In this document: positions 1-9,497 of the stretch, piece by piece
Layout: each line of letters opens with the position of its first letter
Position numbering within the stretch: the first letter of the stretch is position 1
Assembly (NCBI GenBank): GCA_036267975.1
Contig: DATAVA010000029.1
Location: 5,309 to 69,308, forward strand
From: DAIDKA01 sp036267975
GTDB lineage: Bacteria > Pseudomonadota > Gammaproteobacteria > Steroidobacterales > Steroidobacteraceae
Direction of reading: 5' to 3'
DNA: 64,000 nt
Made by a program: the position numbers and the translations under genes
The notes under the pieces: model-generated
The model's input: the letters and a program-made list of their open reading frames with translations, nothing else
Database searches by the model: none
Told to the model about the DNA's origin: nothing

Positions 1-2022
1 GAAGCGATTGATGGGCCCCTCGCCTCCGGTCCGCGTCCATAGCCGATCGATCGCGACCAGCGTCTGCGGTAGTTGCCGCCCCGTCAATTTGACGTTGATG
101 AGGTTGTAGACCTCAGGGGCGACGACGTAGGCCGTCGGTGGAATCTGCCGTTGCACCGTGGCCATGGTGAAATCGGGCACCACCGCGACGATGTGCATGC
201 CATGGACCTTCCCGTTGTCGCCGGGCTGGCCGAAGAACGGCAGGTCCAGTTTCTGGCCAATGGCCGCTTGCGCCGAGGCGAAGTGCAGCTGCCTTACCGC
301 GGATTCGTTGATGACGTATTGGCCGGAGGCCGGATCAGCCTGCGTGCCAAAGCTGCCGGCGAGCGGCTTTAGGTCGTACAGGTCGAACACTGCAAGGTCG
401 GTCGGCACGTCGGTCATCGACACCTCCGCCCCGTCCCGCGCCTTTACCGAGGAGGTGTCCCCCGCGCCGAGTATCTGAAAGCCGGAACAGGCCACGGCTT
501 GCACGCCGGGCAGTCCTTTGAGTTCGGAGACGAAGGCGGGACGGCACGGTGAGTAGATACCGAGGACCTGGTCGGGCCTGATCCGCAGCGCATCGGTCGT
601 CGCGTAGATGCGCTGCTGATAGATCACCGTGGCGCCGATCACCAGCGCCACGAGAATCGCGAACTGCAATGTGACAAGGCCCTGCCGCACCCACCCCGCG
701 CCACCGGCCTGCCCCAGGCCCTTCAGTACGCTGAGCGGCCGGAAACCGGACATGATGAGGGCGGGATAGGCGCCGGCGAGGATTCCCAGCAGTGCGGTCG
801 CAGCCAGCAGCGAACCCAGCAGCGCAGCATTGCGCCAGTAATCGAAGCTCCCAGCCAAACCCAGAAATGCATTCACGTAGGGCAACGACCATTCAGTGAG
901 CGCGACCGCCACGAGCATTGCTGTCAGCACGTAGAGGGTCGACTCGCCCAGGAACTGCAGCACCAGCAGGTGACGTCCTGCTCCTGCCAGTTTGCGGATG
1001 CCGACTTCGCGGCTGCGGCGCGCGGCGCGGGCCGTCATCAGGTTGATGAAGTTGACGCAGGCGACCAGCAGGATCAGGGCCCCGAGGAGGATCGAGGTGA
1101 TCAGCCGGCCTTTGAAATCGGGATGCAGTCCCGGATGCGAATTGATCCGATCGAGGCGTATCAGCTGCAGCGAAAAGACCGGCTTGCCCATTTTGGCGAA
1201 ATTGGCATCGCCCATCAGGTACCTGAGGGAGCGAAGATTCGCCGCCTGCAGACTGCTTCGTACGCTCTCGATTGACGCGGCCGGCGCGAGGCGCACGAAA
1301 GTGGTCACGGAGCTCGACAAAGAGTGGGTGCCCGGAAGATTCGTGGGGTCGTGATCGAGCTGGTTCAATTTCGAGAAGCTCGCCAGTCCCGAGGCAAACG
1401 CAGCGGTCTGAAGTTCGGTGCCGTTTTCGGGCATGTCCTTGACGACGGCAGTCACGATCATGGGACGAGGCTTACCGAGCGCGGACAGCTTGCCAAGAAT
1501 TTGCCGTGCATCCGAGACCATCACCGTCTGACCGATCGGGTCGTCGCGGCCGAAGTATTTGCGCGCCATGCTGCGCGGCAGGACGATGCCATCGGATCGC
1601 GCCAAGGCGTGGCTGAGGTCTCCGGCCACAACGGGCAGACGGAGGAGCTCGAAGAAATTAGGATCGACCCAGTACACCTGCTCCGCGGCTTCAATGCCGG
1701 CATGACGCATCTGCAGCGTCTCTGGCGCCAGTCGCGTCGCTCCTTGGAGCTGTGGCATGTTCAACCGCAGCAGCGACGCCAGGCTGTTCAGCGTCGTATC
1801 GGTATACTGCGGGGGAAGGCCGGGCAGATCGATACTGTAGATCACCTGGTAAATCCGCTCATACCCCGGAATGAAATGATTCTGTGTGTACTGACTGCGA
1901 ATCGTCAGCGCCGTCAGCAGCGCTCCCCACAACCCGATCGCCAACCCGAAGATGCTGATCAGCGTATACAGCCGATTGCGCGAGAGGTGACGCAGTGCGG
2001 CGGCGAGAGAGTTGCGGAACAT
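1..2022 (-). CDS. FtsX/MacB-type ABC transporter permease (third tandem copy, C-terminus outside window)
   Basis: Membrane permease of an ABC export system. Reading leftward from an ATG at 2022, the protein begins MFRNSLAAALRHLSRNRLYT, followed by a first hydrophobic segment typical of MacB_PCD/FtsX permeases. The frame stays open for 674 codons to the window edge, where it ends in a sequence (AIDRLWTRTGGEGPINRF) that aligns with the late part of its two upstream neighbours. About 120 residues are therefore missing off the left edge. It starts 12 bases after the stop of the next permease, so it is the distal part of the same operon. Substrate unknown; family members export peptides, macrolides or lipids. 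Confidence 0.88.
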   Translation of the reverse strand, partial: MFRNSLAAALRHLSRNRLYTLISIFGLAIGLWGALLTALTIRSQYTQNHFIPGYERIYQVIYSIDLPGLPPQYTDTTLNSLASLLRLNMPQLQGATRLAPETLQMRHAGIEAAEQVYWVDPNFFELLRLPVVAGDLSHALARSDGIVLPRSMARKYFGRDDPIGQTVMVSDARQILGKLSALGKPRPMIVTAVVKDMPENGTELQTAAFASGLASFSKLNQLDHDPTNLPGTHSLSSSVTTFVRLAPAASIESVRSSLQAANLRSLRYLMGDANFAKMGKPVFSLQLIRLDRINSHPGLHPDFKGRLITSILLGALILLVACVNFINLMTARAARRSREVGIRKLAGAGRHLLVLQFLGESTLYVLTAMLVAVALTEWSLPYVNAFLGLAGSFDYWRNAALLGSLLAATALLGILAGAYPALIMSGFRPLSVLKGLGQAGGAGWVRQGLVTLQFAILVALVIGATVIYQQRIYATTDALRIRPDQVLGIYSPCRPAFVSELKGLPGVQAVACSGFQILGAGDTSSVKARDGAEVSMTDVPTDLAVFDLYDLKPLAGSFGTQADPASGQYVINESAVRQLHFASAQAAIGQKLDLPFFGQPGDNGKVHGMHIVAVVPDFTMATVQRQIPPTAYVVAPEVYNLINVKLTGRQLPQTLVAIDRLWTRTGGEGPINRF

Positions 2023-2034
2023 GCTTGCTTGCGC

Positions 2035-4425
2035 CTATTCGTAGCGCAGCGCGGCCACGGGGTGCGCGCGGGCAACGAGAATCGAATGGGTGGCGACGGT
2101 GAGCAGTGCAATCAGCAACGCGAGTGCCGCCGCGGCCGGAAACAGCCATACAGCCAGGTCCACGTGATAGGCGAATCCTTGCAGCCAGCGGTGCATGGCA
2201 TAGGCGGTCACGGGCCACGCGATAAGATTGGCCCACAGCACGGGCTTGACGAACTGTCGCAGCATCAGCCGGACGATGTTGCCGGTATCGGCTCCCATTG
2301 CCTTGCGAATCCCGATCTCGTGAGTGCGCCGCTCGGCAATGGACGCTGCAAGGCCGAGTAGCCCAAGACAGGCAAGTAGCACAGCCACAGCGGCAAAGAC
2401 TCCGAATAACTGCGCCTCGCGCAGCATGGCGAGGTACATGGTCTGGATCTGCTCCACGAGGAACAGGCGGCTTATCGGCCCTTTTGAACTGGTCGCCTTC
2501 CAGAGCCGATCGATGGCGCCCAGCGTCTCGAGGATCTGTCGTCCGGTCAGTTTGACGCTGATGAGATTGAAGGCGGGGTCGTTGGGGCTGACCAGGAATC
2601 CCTGCGCTTCGATCCTGTGTTCCACGGAGTCCATTGAGAAATCCGGAACCACGCCGATGACCGACGCCTTGTGGAGCGCGATCCCGCCATGGGTGGGCAG
2701 CACGTAACCGATGGCCTCTGATGGCGTTGCGAACCCCAGCGACCGCGCGGCTGTTTCGTTGAGCAGATAGTAGGTGCCTTCGGAGCTGCCCGAAGTGCGG
2801 CCGGCGACAGGCTTGATCCCGTAGAGATCGAACAGTGAGGGCTCCACATAGATCGGGTATAGCAGCTGCGGGGCGCCGACCTTGTCCTTGACCAGCATGA
2901 CGTTCACGCCCCCGTGATCGACGAGCGTCGATGACGAACAGGCTACGCCGCGAACACCGGACAGTTCATGCAGCTGTGAAGCGAAAGCCGTGTTACAGGG
3001 CGAGCGGATCAGAAGTATCTGGTCAGTGTCGATGCGCAACTCATCTTGCGTAGCGAACTGGCGCTGCTGGAACATCACCGCGGCCGCAATGATCAGCCCG
3101 ATCAATATGGAGAATTGCGCGGTCACGAGCAGGTGGCGCAGCAGTCCAGCCCCGCGCGACTGCCGGGTCTCCCCCGTCAGAACGCGCAGTGGACGGAAAG
3201 CTGAAAGGACCAGGGCTGGATAAGTACCCGCGATCGTTCCGAGCAGGAGCGTGACGAGCACGATGGCGCCGATAAGCGCGGGATCCTGCCAATACCTGAA
3301 CCTGGCGCCGGCGACGAGAAAGGCGTTCGCCTGGGGCAACAGCAGCTCGGTGAGTGCGACTGCCACCACCGATGCGACAATCACGTAGGCAATTGATTCA
3401 GCGAGGAACTGTAGCGTTAGTACGCGCCGCTGGGCGCCTGCCAGTTTGCGAACGCTGACCTCCCTCGCCCGGCGGGCGGAGCGGGCGGTGAACAGGTTTA
3501 TGAAATTGATGCAGGCGATGAGAAGAATGCCGAAGCCGACGATCGTGAGCATCAGCAACCTGCCGGAGAATCCGGGGTTCAGAAACGGATCTGCGTTCAG
3601 GCGATCCAGGTGCACTAGGTTCAGCGCTACCGCCCAGCCCTCCGGGGGCGCCGCAAAAACAGCCTGCGCTATCGTCGGCATCGCCTCCAGAACGCGTTGC
3701 GCGGAAGCGTGGGGCGCAAGTTTCAGATAGGTGTGGGCGCCGACGCCGAGTTCGGTGCGGGCGACGCTCGTGGGAACGGCTTCCTGGCGGTGCAGGTCAC
3801 TCCACGGTGCCAGAGAGGATACGAATATCCCTGCGGTAAGATGCGTGCCGCTAGGCGGCAGGTCCTCGATCACCGCTGCCACGGACAGTGCGTGAGGCTC
3901 ACCATTCCCAGCCACTTGCACCAAAAGTGTCGCGCCGAGGGACGCATCATGACCGAAGTACTTGCGTGCGATGCTTCTGGTCAGCACGACCCCGTCGGGG
4001 CGCGAGAGTGCGGCCTTGAGATCGCCCGCGACCACCGGCAGGGGCAAGACCTCGAAGGCGTTCGGATCGGCCGAATAGACCTGCTCCTGCGCCTCCACGC
4101 TCGCATGCCTGAAGGTCGCGGTAGTAGCAGACAGTCGGGTCACCGCCTGGATCTCGCTGAATCTGAGGGCCAGCTGTGGACCGACGAAGGCGAGGGTGCT
4201 GTCGTAGTAAATGGTCGCATGCCCGGGGGGCGTGATGGCACTCGTGACCACGTAAACCCTGTCGTAACTTGGGATGAAATGGTCGTGGCTCAGCTGCTCA
4301 TGGATCACGAGCCCCGCGAGCAGCGTGGTACACAGGCCGAGCGCTAGCCCGAACACACTGATGGCGGTATAGAGCTTGTTGCGCGAGAGGTGACGCAGTG
4401 CGGCGGCGAGACAGTTGTGGAACAT
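2035..4425 (-). CDS. FtsX/MacB-type ABC transporter permease (second tandem copy)
   Basis: A 796-residue inner-membrane permease paralogous to the genes on both sides. The start MFHNCLAAALRHLSRNKLYT at 4425 is chosen because it matches the N-termini of both paralogues; an upstream in-frame ATG would add 17 unrelated residues overlapping the previous gene. Two halves are visible, each with an FtsX block (GFGILLIACINFINLFTARS near the middle; AVAVLLACLGLLGLAASIAE near the C-terminus, followed by the conserved RRTHEIGIRKAMGAD). A large periplasmic domain follows the first membrane segment. The 10-base gap to the gene upstream implies co-transcription. Confidence 0.92.
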   Translation of the reverse strand: MFHNCLAAALRHLSRNKLYTAISVFGLALGLCTTLLAGLVIHEQLSHDHFIPSYDRVYVVTSAITPPGHATIYYDSTLAFVGPQLALRFSEIQAVTRLSATTATFRHASVEAQEQVYSADPNAFEVLPLPVVAGDLKAALSRPDGVVLTRSIARKYFGHDASLGATLLVQVAGNGEPHALSVAAVIEDLPPSGTHLTAGIFVSSLAPWSDLHRQEAVPTSVARTELGVGAHTYLKLAPHASAQRVLEAMPTIAQAVFAAPPEGWAVALNLVHLDRLNADPFLNPGFSGRLLMLTIVGFGILLIACINFINLFTARSARRAREVSVRKLAGAQRRVLTLQFLAESIAYVIVASVVAVALTELLLPQANAFLVAGARFRYWQDPALIGAIVLVTLLLGTIAGTYPALVLSAFRPLRVLTGETRQSRGAGLLRHLLVTAQFSILIGLIIAAAVMFQQRQFATQDELRIDTDQILLIRSPCNTAFASQLHELSGVRGVACSSSTLVDHGGVNVMLVKDKVGAPQLLYPIYVEPSLFDLYGIKPVAGRTSGSSEGTYYLLNETAARSLGFATPSEAIGYVLPTHGGIALHKASVIGVVPDFSMDSVEHRIEAQGFLVSPNDPAFNLISVKLTGRQILETLGAIDRLWKATSSKGPISRLFLVEQIQTMYLAMLREAQLFGVFAAVAVLLACLGLLGLAASIAERRTHEIGIRKAMGADTGNIVRLMLRQFVKPVLWANLIAWPVTAYAMHRWLQGFAYHVDLAVWLFPAAAALALLIALLTVATHSILVARAHPVAALRYE

Positions 4426-4435
4426 ACTTTCGCGC

Positions 4436-6811
4436 CTATTCGTAGCGCAGTGCGGCCACGGGATTGGCGCGGGCAATGAGAAGCGAGTGGGTGCTCACGG
4501 TGAGCAATGCGATCATCAACGCTAGTGCGGCGGCAGCGGGGAACAGCCACACGGCCAGATCCACGTGATAGGCGAACCCCTGCAACCAGCGATTCATGCC
4601 GTATGCGGTCAGGGGCCAGGCGATGAGGTTGGCCCACAGGACGGGCTTGGCAAACTGCAGCAGCAGCAGACGGATGATGTTGCCAGTATCGGCCCCGAGG
4701 GCCTTGCGGATGCCGATCTCGCGGGTGCGCCGCTCGGCGATGGATGCCGCAAGGCCCAACAGGCCGAGGCAGGCGAGAACCACGGCCACCGCGGCGAAGA
4801 CGCCGAACAGCTGTGCCTCGCGCAACATGGCCAGGTACATGAGCTGGATGCGCAGATCAAGGAAGACCCGGTTGATTGGGTCCTTTGCGCCCGTGGTCTT
4901 CCACATGCCATCGATGGCGCTAAGCGTCTCGGGAATCTGATGACCCGTGAGCTTGACGCTGATGAGATCGAAGGCCGGAGCCTTGGCAGTGACCACAAAT
5001 TCCTGCGCTTCGATCTTGTGCGCCACTGAGTCCAGCGAGAAATCCGGGATCACGCCGCTGATCGGCACAGACCGGCAGGGGGAGGGGTCACACGTCGATG
5101 CTGCATAGCCGATTGCATCTGCGGACCTTGTGAATCCCAGCTGCCGGGTCGCAGTCTCATTGAACACGTAGTAGGTGCCCGCGGAGCCTGCGGAAATCCG
5201 GCCTGCGACGGGCTTGATGCCGTACAGATCGAACAGTGACGGCTGTGCAAAGATCGGGTACATCAGATGCTCGATACCTGCCCTGTCGTTTGCCCATGCG
5301 ACATTGAGCACTCTGTGCTCTACCAAGGTGGAAGACGAGCAGGCCAGCCCACGGACGCCGGGCAGCGTGCGCAGCCGCGTCGTAAAGGCCGCATCGCAGG
5401 GGGAACGGATGAGGAGCATCTGGTCAGTATCGACACGCAGTGCGTCCCGGGTGGCGAACCGTCGCTGCTGATACACCACGGCGGCCGCGATGATCAGTCC
5501 AATCAAAATAGAGAACTGTGCCGTAACCAGGACCTGGCGCATCGATACCGCGCTGCGCGACTGCCGGGTCTCCCCCGTCAGGACGCGCAGGGGACGGAAG
5601 GCCGACAGGACCAGGGCCGGATAGGCGCCCGCAAGTATTCCGAGGAGCAGGACGGCCAGCGCGACGGCGGTGATGAGCGCCGGATCCTGCCAGTACCTGA
5701 ACGTGGCGCCCGCGGTGAGAAAGGCATTCACGTAGGGCAACAGCAGTTCGGTGAGGGCAACGGCCACCAGCGATGCGGCGATCACGTAGACAATCGACTC
5801 GGTGAAGAACTGCAGCACCAATACGCGCCGCGCGGCCCCGGCAAGCTTGCGGACGCTCACCTCTCTGGCACGACGCGTGGAGCGTGCGGTGAGCAGATTG
5901 ACGAAGTTGACGCCGGCAATGACGAGTATGCCGATCCCCGTGATGGCCACCATCAGCAATCTGCTTGCAAATCCCGGGTTGAGGCCCGGCTGCGCAATCA
6001 GCCGGTCCAGACGTACGAACTGCAGGGCCAGAGTGGTGCCCTGGGGTGGGCGGGCGAAAAGCGTCTTCGACAGCGCGGGCATGGCGTCCAGCAGGCGCCC
6101 CGCCGAAGCATGGAGTGCGAGCTTCACATAGGTTGCTACACCAATGACATTGTTGGACCCGGGGACATTTCCGAGGATGGTGTCCAGCCGCCGCAGCTCG
6201 GACCACGGAGCGAGTCCTGCGATGAATATTCCGCTCTGCAGGTGTGTGGCATTCGGCGGCAGATCCTGGATGACCGCGGCCACCGAAACCACGTGCGTGC
6301 CGTCCACCGTCAAGGTCTCCCCCAGCGGCGCATCACGACCAAAGTACTTGCGGGCAATGCTACGGGGCAGGACGATGGCGTCCGGACGTTTCAGCGCCGA
6401 TCTCAGATTTCCCGCAAGCACCGGGAGTGCCAGAACCTCGAAGGCGTTCGGATCCGCCCAGTAGATCAGTTCCTTCGCTTCCACGTTCGATCGTCGGACG
6501 GTCACGGTTTGCGGGATCAGGCGTGTCGCGGCCTCAATCTCGCGGAATTTGAGCGCCAGCTGCGGACCGACAAACGAAGCCGTGCTCGGGATGTAGACGG
6601 TGGCATGACCCGGCGGCGTGATGGCGGTCACAGCCGTGTAGATGCGGTCGTAACCCCCGATAAAATGGTCCTGGCTGAGCTGGTTGTGCACCACGAGTGC
6701 CGCGAGCAACGCCGTGCACAAGCCGACCGACAGCCCGAGCACGCTGATGGCCGTGTAGAGCTTGTTGCGCGCGAGATGGCGCAGGGCGGCGGCCAGACAG
6801 TTGCGGAACAT
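4436..6811 (-). CDS. FtsX/MacB-type ABC transporter permease (first tandem copy)
   Basis: A 791-residue permease, start MFRNCLAAALRHLARNKLYT at 6811, 13 bases after the ATPase stop. It shares its architecture and long stretches of sequence with the two genes downstream: an N-terminal membrane helix, a periplasmic MacB_PCD-like region, an FtsX block (GIGILVIAGVNFVNLLTARS), and a second periplasmic region and FtsX block ending RRTREIGIRKALGAD. Three such genes in a row imply duplication in place, possibly to form heteromeric permeases or to widen substrate range. Established knowledge: these pair with a LolD/MacB-type ATPase and a HlyD adaptor, both present next door. Confidence 0.92.
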   Translation of the reverse strand: MFRNCLAAALRHLARNKLYTAISVLGLSVGLCTALLAALVVHNQLSQDHFIGGYDRIYTAVTAITPPGHATVYIPSTASFVGPQLALKFREIEAATRLIPQTVTVRRSNVEAKELIYWADPNAFEVLALPVLAGNLRSALKRPDAIVLPRSIARKYFGRDAPLGETLTVDGTHVVSVAAVIQDLPPNATHLQSGIFIAGLAPWSELRRLDTILGNVPGSNNVIGVATYVKLALHASAGRLLDAMPALSKTLFARPPQGTTLALQFVRLDRLIAQPGLNPGFASRLLMVAITGIGILVIAGVNFVNLLTARSTRRAREVSVRKLAGAARRVLVLQFFTESIVYVIAASLVAVALTELLLPYVNAFLTAGATFRYWQDPALITAVALAVLLLGILAGAYPALVLSAFRPLRVLTGETRQSRSAVSMRQVLVTAQFSILIGLIIAAAVVYQQRRFATRDALRVDTDQMLLIRSPCDAAFTTRLRTLPGVRGLACSSSTLVEHRVLNVAWANDRAGIEHLMYPIFAQPSLFDLYGIKPVAGRISAGSAGTYYVFNETATRQLGFTRSADAIGYAASTCDPSPCRSVPISGVIPDFSLDSVAHKIEAQEFVVTAKAPAFDLISVKLTGHQIPETLSAIDGMWKTTGAKDPINRVFLDLRIQLMYLAMLREAQLFGVFAAVAVVLACLGLLGLAASIAERRTREIGIRKALGADTGNIIRLLLLQFAKPVLWANLIAWPLTAYGMNRWLQGFAYHVDLAVWLFPAAAALALMIALLTVSTHSLLIARANPVAALRYE

Positions 6812-6824
6812 ACGTCGGGGCGCC

Positions 6825-7505
6825 TCAGGCAGCGAGCAATGTTTCGCTGACCACCTGTCCGTCGAGCAGCTTGACGGTGCGCGCAGCGACTGCTGCATGC
6901 ACCAGGGAGTGCGTGACCATGATCACGGTCGTGCCGGCGCGATTGATCTGCGTCAGCATGTCCATGACCGCAGTGCCGTTTTCGGTGTCGAGGTTGCCGG
7001 TGGGTTCATCGGCGAGGATCAGCTTGGGCTCCCCGACCAGCGCGCGCGCGACGGCGACGCGCTGCTGCTGGCCGCCGGAGAGCTGACTGGGCAGATGCCG
7101 GGCGCGATGCGTGAGACCGACGCGCTCCAGCGCGGCCGTGACCCGGCGGCGACGCTCCGCGCCGCTCATGGCGCGATACAGCAGCGAGACTTCGATGTTC
7201 TCGGAAACATTGAGATCATCGATCAGGTTGAAGCTCTGGAACACGAAGCCGACGCTGCCGCGGCGCAGGCGCGTGAGTTCCTTCTCGCGCAGTTTCGCGA
7301 CTTCTTCGCCGAAGAATGTATAGCTGCCGCTGTCGGGATTATCGAGCAGCCCGAGGATGTTGAGCAGCGTCGACTTGCCGCACCCCGATGGGCCCATGAT
7401 CGCCAGGAACTCTCCCGTGCGCACGGCGAGCGACACCTGCGACAGGGCGTGAGTCTCCACCTCGCTCGTGCGGTAGATCTTGCTGATGTTCTGCAGACTC
7501 AACAT
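6825..7505 (-). CDS. ABC transporter ATP-binding protein, MacB/LolD family
   Basis: Cytoplasmic ATPase of 226 residues that energises the neighbouring permeases. All motifs are intact: Walker A GPSGCGKST (residues 38-46), Q-loop glutamine at 90, signature LSGGQQQRVA (about 142-151), Walker B LILADEPTGNLD (162-173) and the switch histidine in MVTHS (199). The length and the MVTHS sequence fit the family that works with FtsX-type permeases (MacB, LolD, FtsE). It lies between the adaptor gene (14-base gap) and the first permease. Specific substrate cannot be read from the sequence. Confidence 0.95.
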   Translation of the reverse strand: MLSLQNISKIYRTSEVETHALSQVSLAVRTGEFLAIMGPSGCGKSTLLNILGLLDNPDSGSYTFFGEEVAKLREKELTRLRRGSVGFVFQSFNLIDDLNVSENIEVSLLYRAMSGAERRRRVTAALERVGLTHRARHLPSQLSGGQQQRVAVARALVGEPKLILADEPTGNLDTENGTAVMDMLTQINRAGTTVIMVTHSLVHAAVAARTVKLLDGQVVSETLLAA

Positions 7506-7519
7506 GTGGGGTCCCCCTT

Positions 7520-8782
7520 CTATTTCAGGTCGATCCGGTCGATACGTTCCAGGCCGTTGTAATCGGAAGTGATGACGCGTTCACCGGCGGCCAGACCACC
7601 GAGGATCTCGACCTGCTCGGCATTGCGCCGCCCGACCTTGATCCGGCGTCGCTGGGCAACGTGACTGTCGGGTCCGGGTTGCAGCACGAAGGCCCAATCC
7701 CCGCCACTGCGTTCGAGAAACGCGCCCGCCGGCAGCACCAGGCCCGGCACGTCGGCGCCGAGTGACAGCCTGCCCTGCAGGGTCTGGCCGCGCAGCAGCC
7801 CGGATGGGGTCGCGCCGTCGAAAGCCAGATCGACCATGAAGCCGCCGCTTTTGACTTGCGGATAGACGCGCGTCACCTTGAGGGGCCAGGCCTTGTCATC
7901 GAGCTGGATGCTCGCCGCCTGCCCCGGTCGTACCCGGCCCAGGTAATACTCATCGATGGTGGCCGACAGCTTGTAGCCGGTGGCAGGCGTGATTTCGGCC
8001 AGGCGGTCCCCGAGGTTGCGGCTCTCCCCGACCGTCAGATCCATGCTGGTCACAAGACCGCTCACCGGCGCGCGCACGGTCAGGTCAGCGAGTTTCCCGT
8101 GCGTGATCACCAGATCCTGCTGCAGCTTCGCGATCTGCGCCTGCAGCTGCGGCAGCTGCTTCGCGCGCAGCTCCTCCTGACGCCGGTTGCTTTCCTCCTG
8201 CATGGGCCGCTGCAAAAGCGCATTGTCGAGTTCGTCCTTGAGCTGGTCGCGCGATTCCACGGAGACCAGATGCTGAGCCACCAATCCCTCGCGACGGTCG
8301 AGGGCGCGCCGCAGTCGGATGATGTCGTAGTCGATCTGCGCGAGCGCCTTCTCATTGGCCACGCGGTTCTGCTCCAGCTGGGTCTGGTAGGACTGCGACT
8401 CGGTGATGGACTGCACCAGCCGGCCCTCCCGATCCAGCACATCCAGCTCCAGCGCCGTATTGCTCAACTGCACCAGCGGCTGGCCCTGCATCACGCTGTC
8501 GCCCGCCTGCACCAGAACGTGTTCGATGCGGCCACCCTCCACGGCATCGAGGAAGACTGTGTCATGCGGCACGACTTCACCGGTGAGCGGGATGATGTCG
8601 TGGTACACGCCCCGCTCGACAGGGGCAATCGTCAAACTGGCCGCTGGAATGCTCACGCTGCGCTGCGCGGGGCCCAGCAGCAGCACACCGGCAATGATGA
8701 TCAGCGCGAGCGCCGTGACACCCAGCGCCAGCTGTTGCCACAGCTTCAGTCGCCACCACGGCTGCGACCGCGGCCGGTCCAT
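7520..8782 (-). CDS. HlyD/RND-type periplasmic adaptor (membrane fusion) subunit
   Basis: A 420-residue adaptor linking the inner-membrane ABC exporter to an outer-membrane channel. The start at 8782 (MDRPRSQPWWRLKLW) is chosen because family members commonly begin with a short MDxPR-type cytoplasmic stretch before a single membrane helix (here about residues 18-38, LALGVTALALIIIAGVLLLG). An alternative ATG lies at 8821, adding 13 residues. Then come the lipoyl-like half (IEHVLVQAGDSVMQGQPLVQ), a long coiled coil (about residues 95-200), the second lipoyl half and beta-barrel/membrane-proximal domains. It is the first gene of the minus-strand export operon and is divergent from the regulator gene. 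No outer-membrane channel gene is in the window. Confidence 0.9.
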   Translation of the reverse strand: MDRPRSQPWWRLKLWQQLALGVTALALIIIAGVLLLGPAQRSVSIPAASLTIAPVERGVYHDIIPLTGEVVPHDTVFLDAVEGGRIEHVLVQAGDSVMQGQPLVQLSNTALELDVLDREGRLVQSITESQSYQTQLEQNRVANEKALAQIDYDIIRLRRALDRREGLVAQHLVSVESRDQLKDELDNALLQRPMQEESNRRQEELRAKQLPQLQAQIAKLQQDLVITHGKLADLTVRAPVSGLVTSMDLTVGESRNLGDRLAEITPATGYKLSATIDEYYLGRVRPGQAASIQLDDKAWPLKVTRVYPQVKSGGFMVDLAFDGATPSGLLRGQTLQGRLSLGADVPGLVLPAGAFLERSGGDWAFVLQPGPDSHVAQRRRIKVGRRNAEQVEILGGLAAGERVITSDYNGLERIDRIDLK

Positions 8783-8916
8783 GGCACAGTCCAGCGCAGG
8801 GCTTTTCACGGCGGCAACCATTCGGGCTAGTGTAGGGCCGGTACGCTGTGATAAAAAATGACGCCCAATCAGGTGCTTGCGTGGTGCACCCGCGAATATT
8901 GCCGGTATGAGGTGTC

Positions 8917-8934
8917 CGAAAGTGAACACTTCCG
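8917..8934. promoter_or_regulatory. Inverted repeat, candidate operator in the regulator/exporter divergent region
   Basis: The sequence CGAAAGTG-AA-CACTTCCG is an 8-base inverted repeat with one mismatch and a 2-base centre. It lies 17 bases upstream of the response-regulator start chosen here, inside the 169-base gap shared with the exporter operon. The symmetry and position suit a binding site for a dimeric Fis-type helix-turn-helix protein such as the adjacent regulator. That assignment is inference. Confidence 0.45.
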
Positions 8935-8951
8935 AAGGGGATGCGGTCCGC

Positions 8952-9497
8952 ATGATCGCTGATGCGGCCATCGTGATCGTCGAGGACGATGCCGATGTGC
9001 AGCGTGCCGCGCGCATCGCACTGGCGGGCAGCTGCCGGCTCATCGACGTGCTGGATACGCCGGAGGCGCTGGCGAGCCGACTTGAGGCGGTCAGCTTCGA
9101 TGTCGTGCTGCTGGACATGAATTTCGTGGCCGGTGACCGCAGCGGCGCGACCGGACTGGATGCGCTGGCGCGCCTGCAGCAACTCGATCCCAGCTTGGCC
9201 GTCGTGCTGATGACCGCCTATGGCGGCGTCTCACTGGCGGTCGAAGCGCTCAAGCACGGCGCCACGGATTTTGTGCTCAAGCCCTGGCGCAATGACAAGC
9301 TCATCGCGACGGTGCTCGCGGCGGCCGCAGCCACGCGTCGCCGGCGCACGGCGCAGACCCTCAACCTGGACAGGCTCGAGCGCGGCACGATCGAGCGTGC
9401 CCTGCTGCAGCATGGGGGCAACATCTCGCTGGCGGCGGCGGCGCTGGGCCTGAGCCGCCCGGCGCTGTATCGACGGATGTCCAAGCATGGGCTCTAG
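8952..9497 (+). CDS. Response regulator: receiver plus Fis-type helix-turn-helix (RegA/PrrA-like)
   Basis: A 181-residue DNA-binding response regulator. The receiver domain (about 5-125) has the acidic pair E11/D12, phospho-acceptor D55 in LLDMNF, T88 in MTAYG and K110 in LKPW. A short linker leads to a Fis-type helix-turn-helix (about 144-178, GNISLAAAALGLSRPALYRR). There is no sigma-54 AAA+ domain between them, which is the RegA/PrrA/ActR layout. The start is ATG 8952, with GAAGGGG 11 bases upstream; in-frame alternatives at 8907 (ATG) and 8922 (GTG) would place coding sequence over the inverted repeat at 8917-8934. It overlaps the kinase gene by 11 bases and is divergent from the exporter operon it probably controls. 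Confidence 0.87.
   Translation: MIADAAIVIVEDDADVQRAARIALAGSCRLIDVLDTPEALASRLEAVSFDVVLLDMNFVAGDRSGATGLDALARLQQLDPSLAVVLMTAYGGVSLAVEALKHGATDFVLKPWRNDKLIATVLAAAAATRRRRTAQTLNLDRLERGTIERALLQHGGNISLAAAALGLSRPALYRRMSKHGL

Noticed and set aside
5267..6850. 527-codon plus-strand open frame over the first permease
   Set aside because: Antisense to a permease with clear FtsX motifs; composition typical of a shadow frame.
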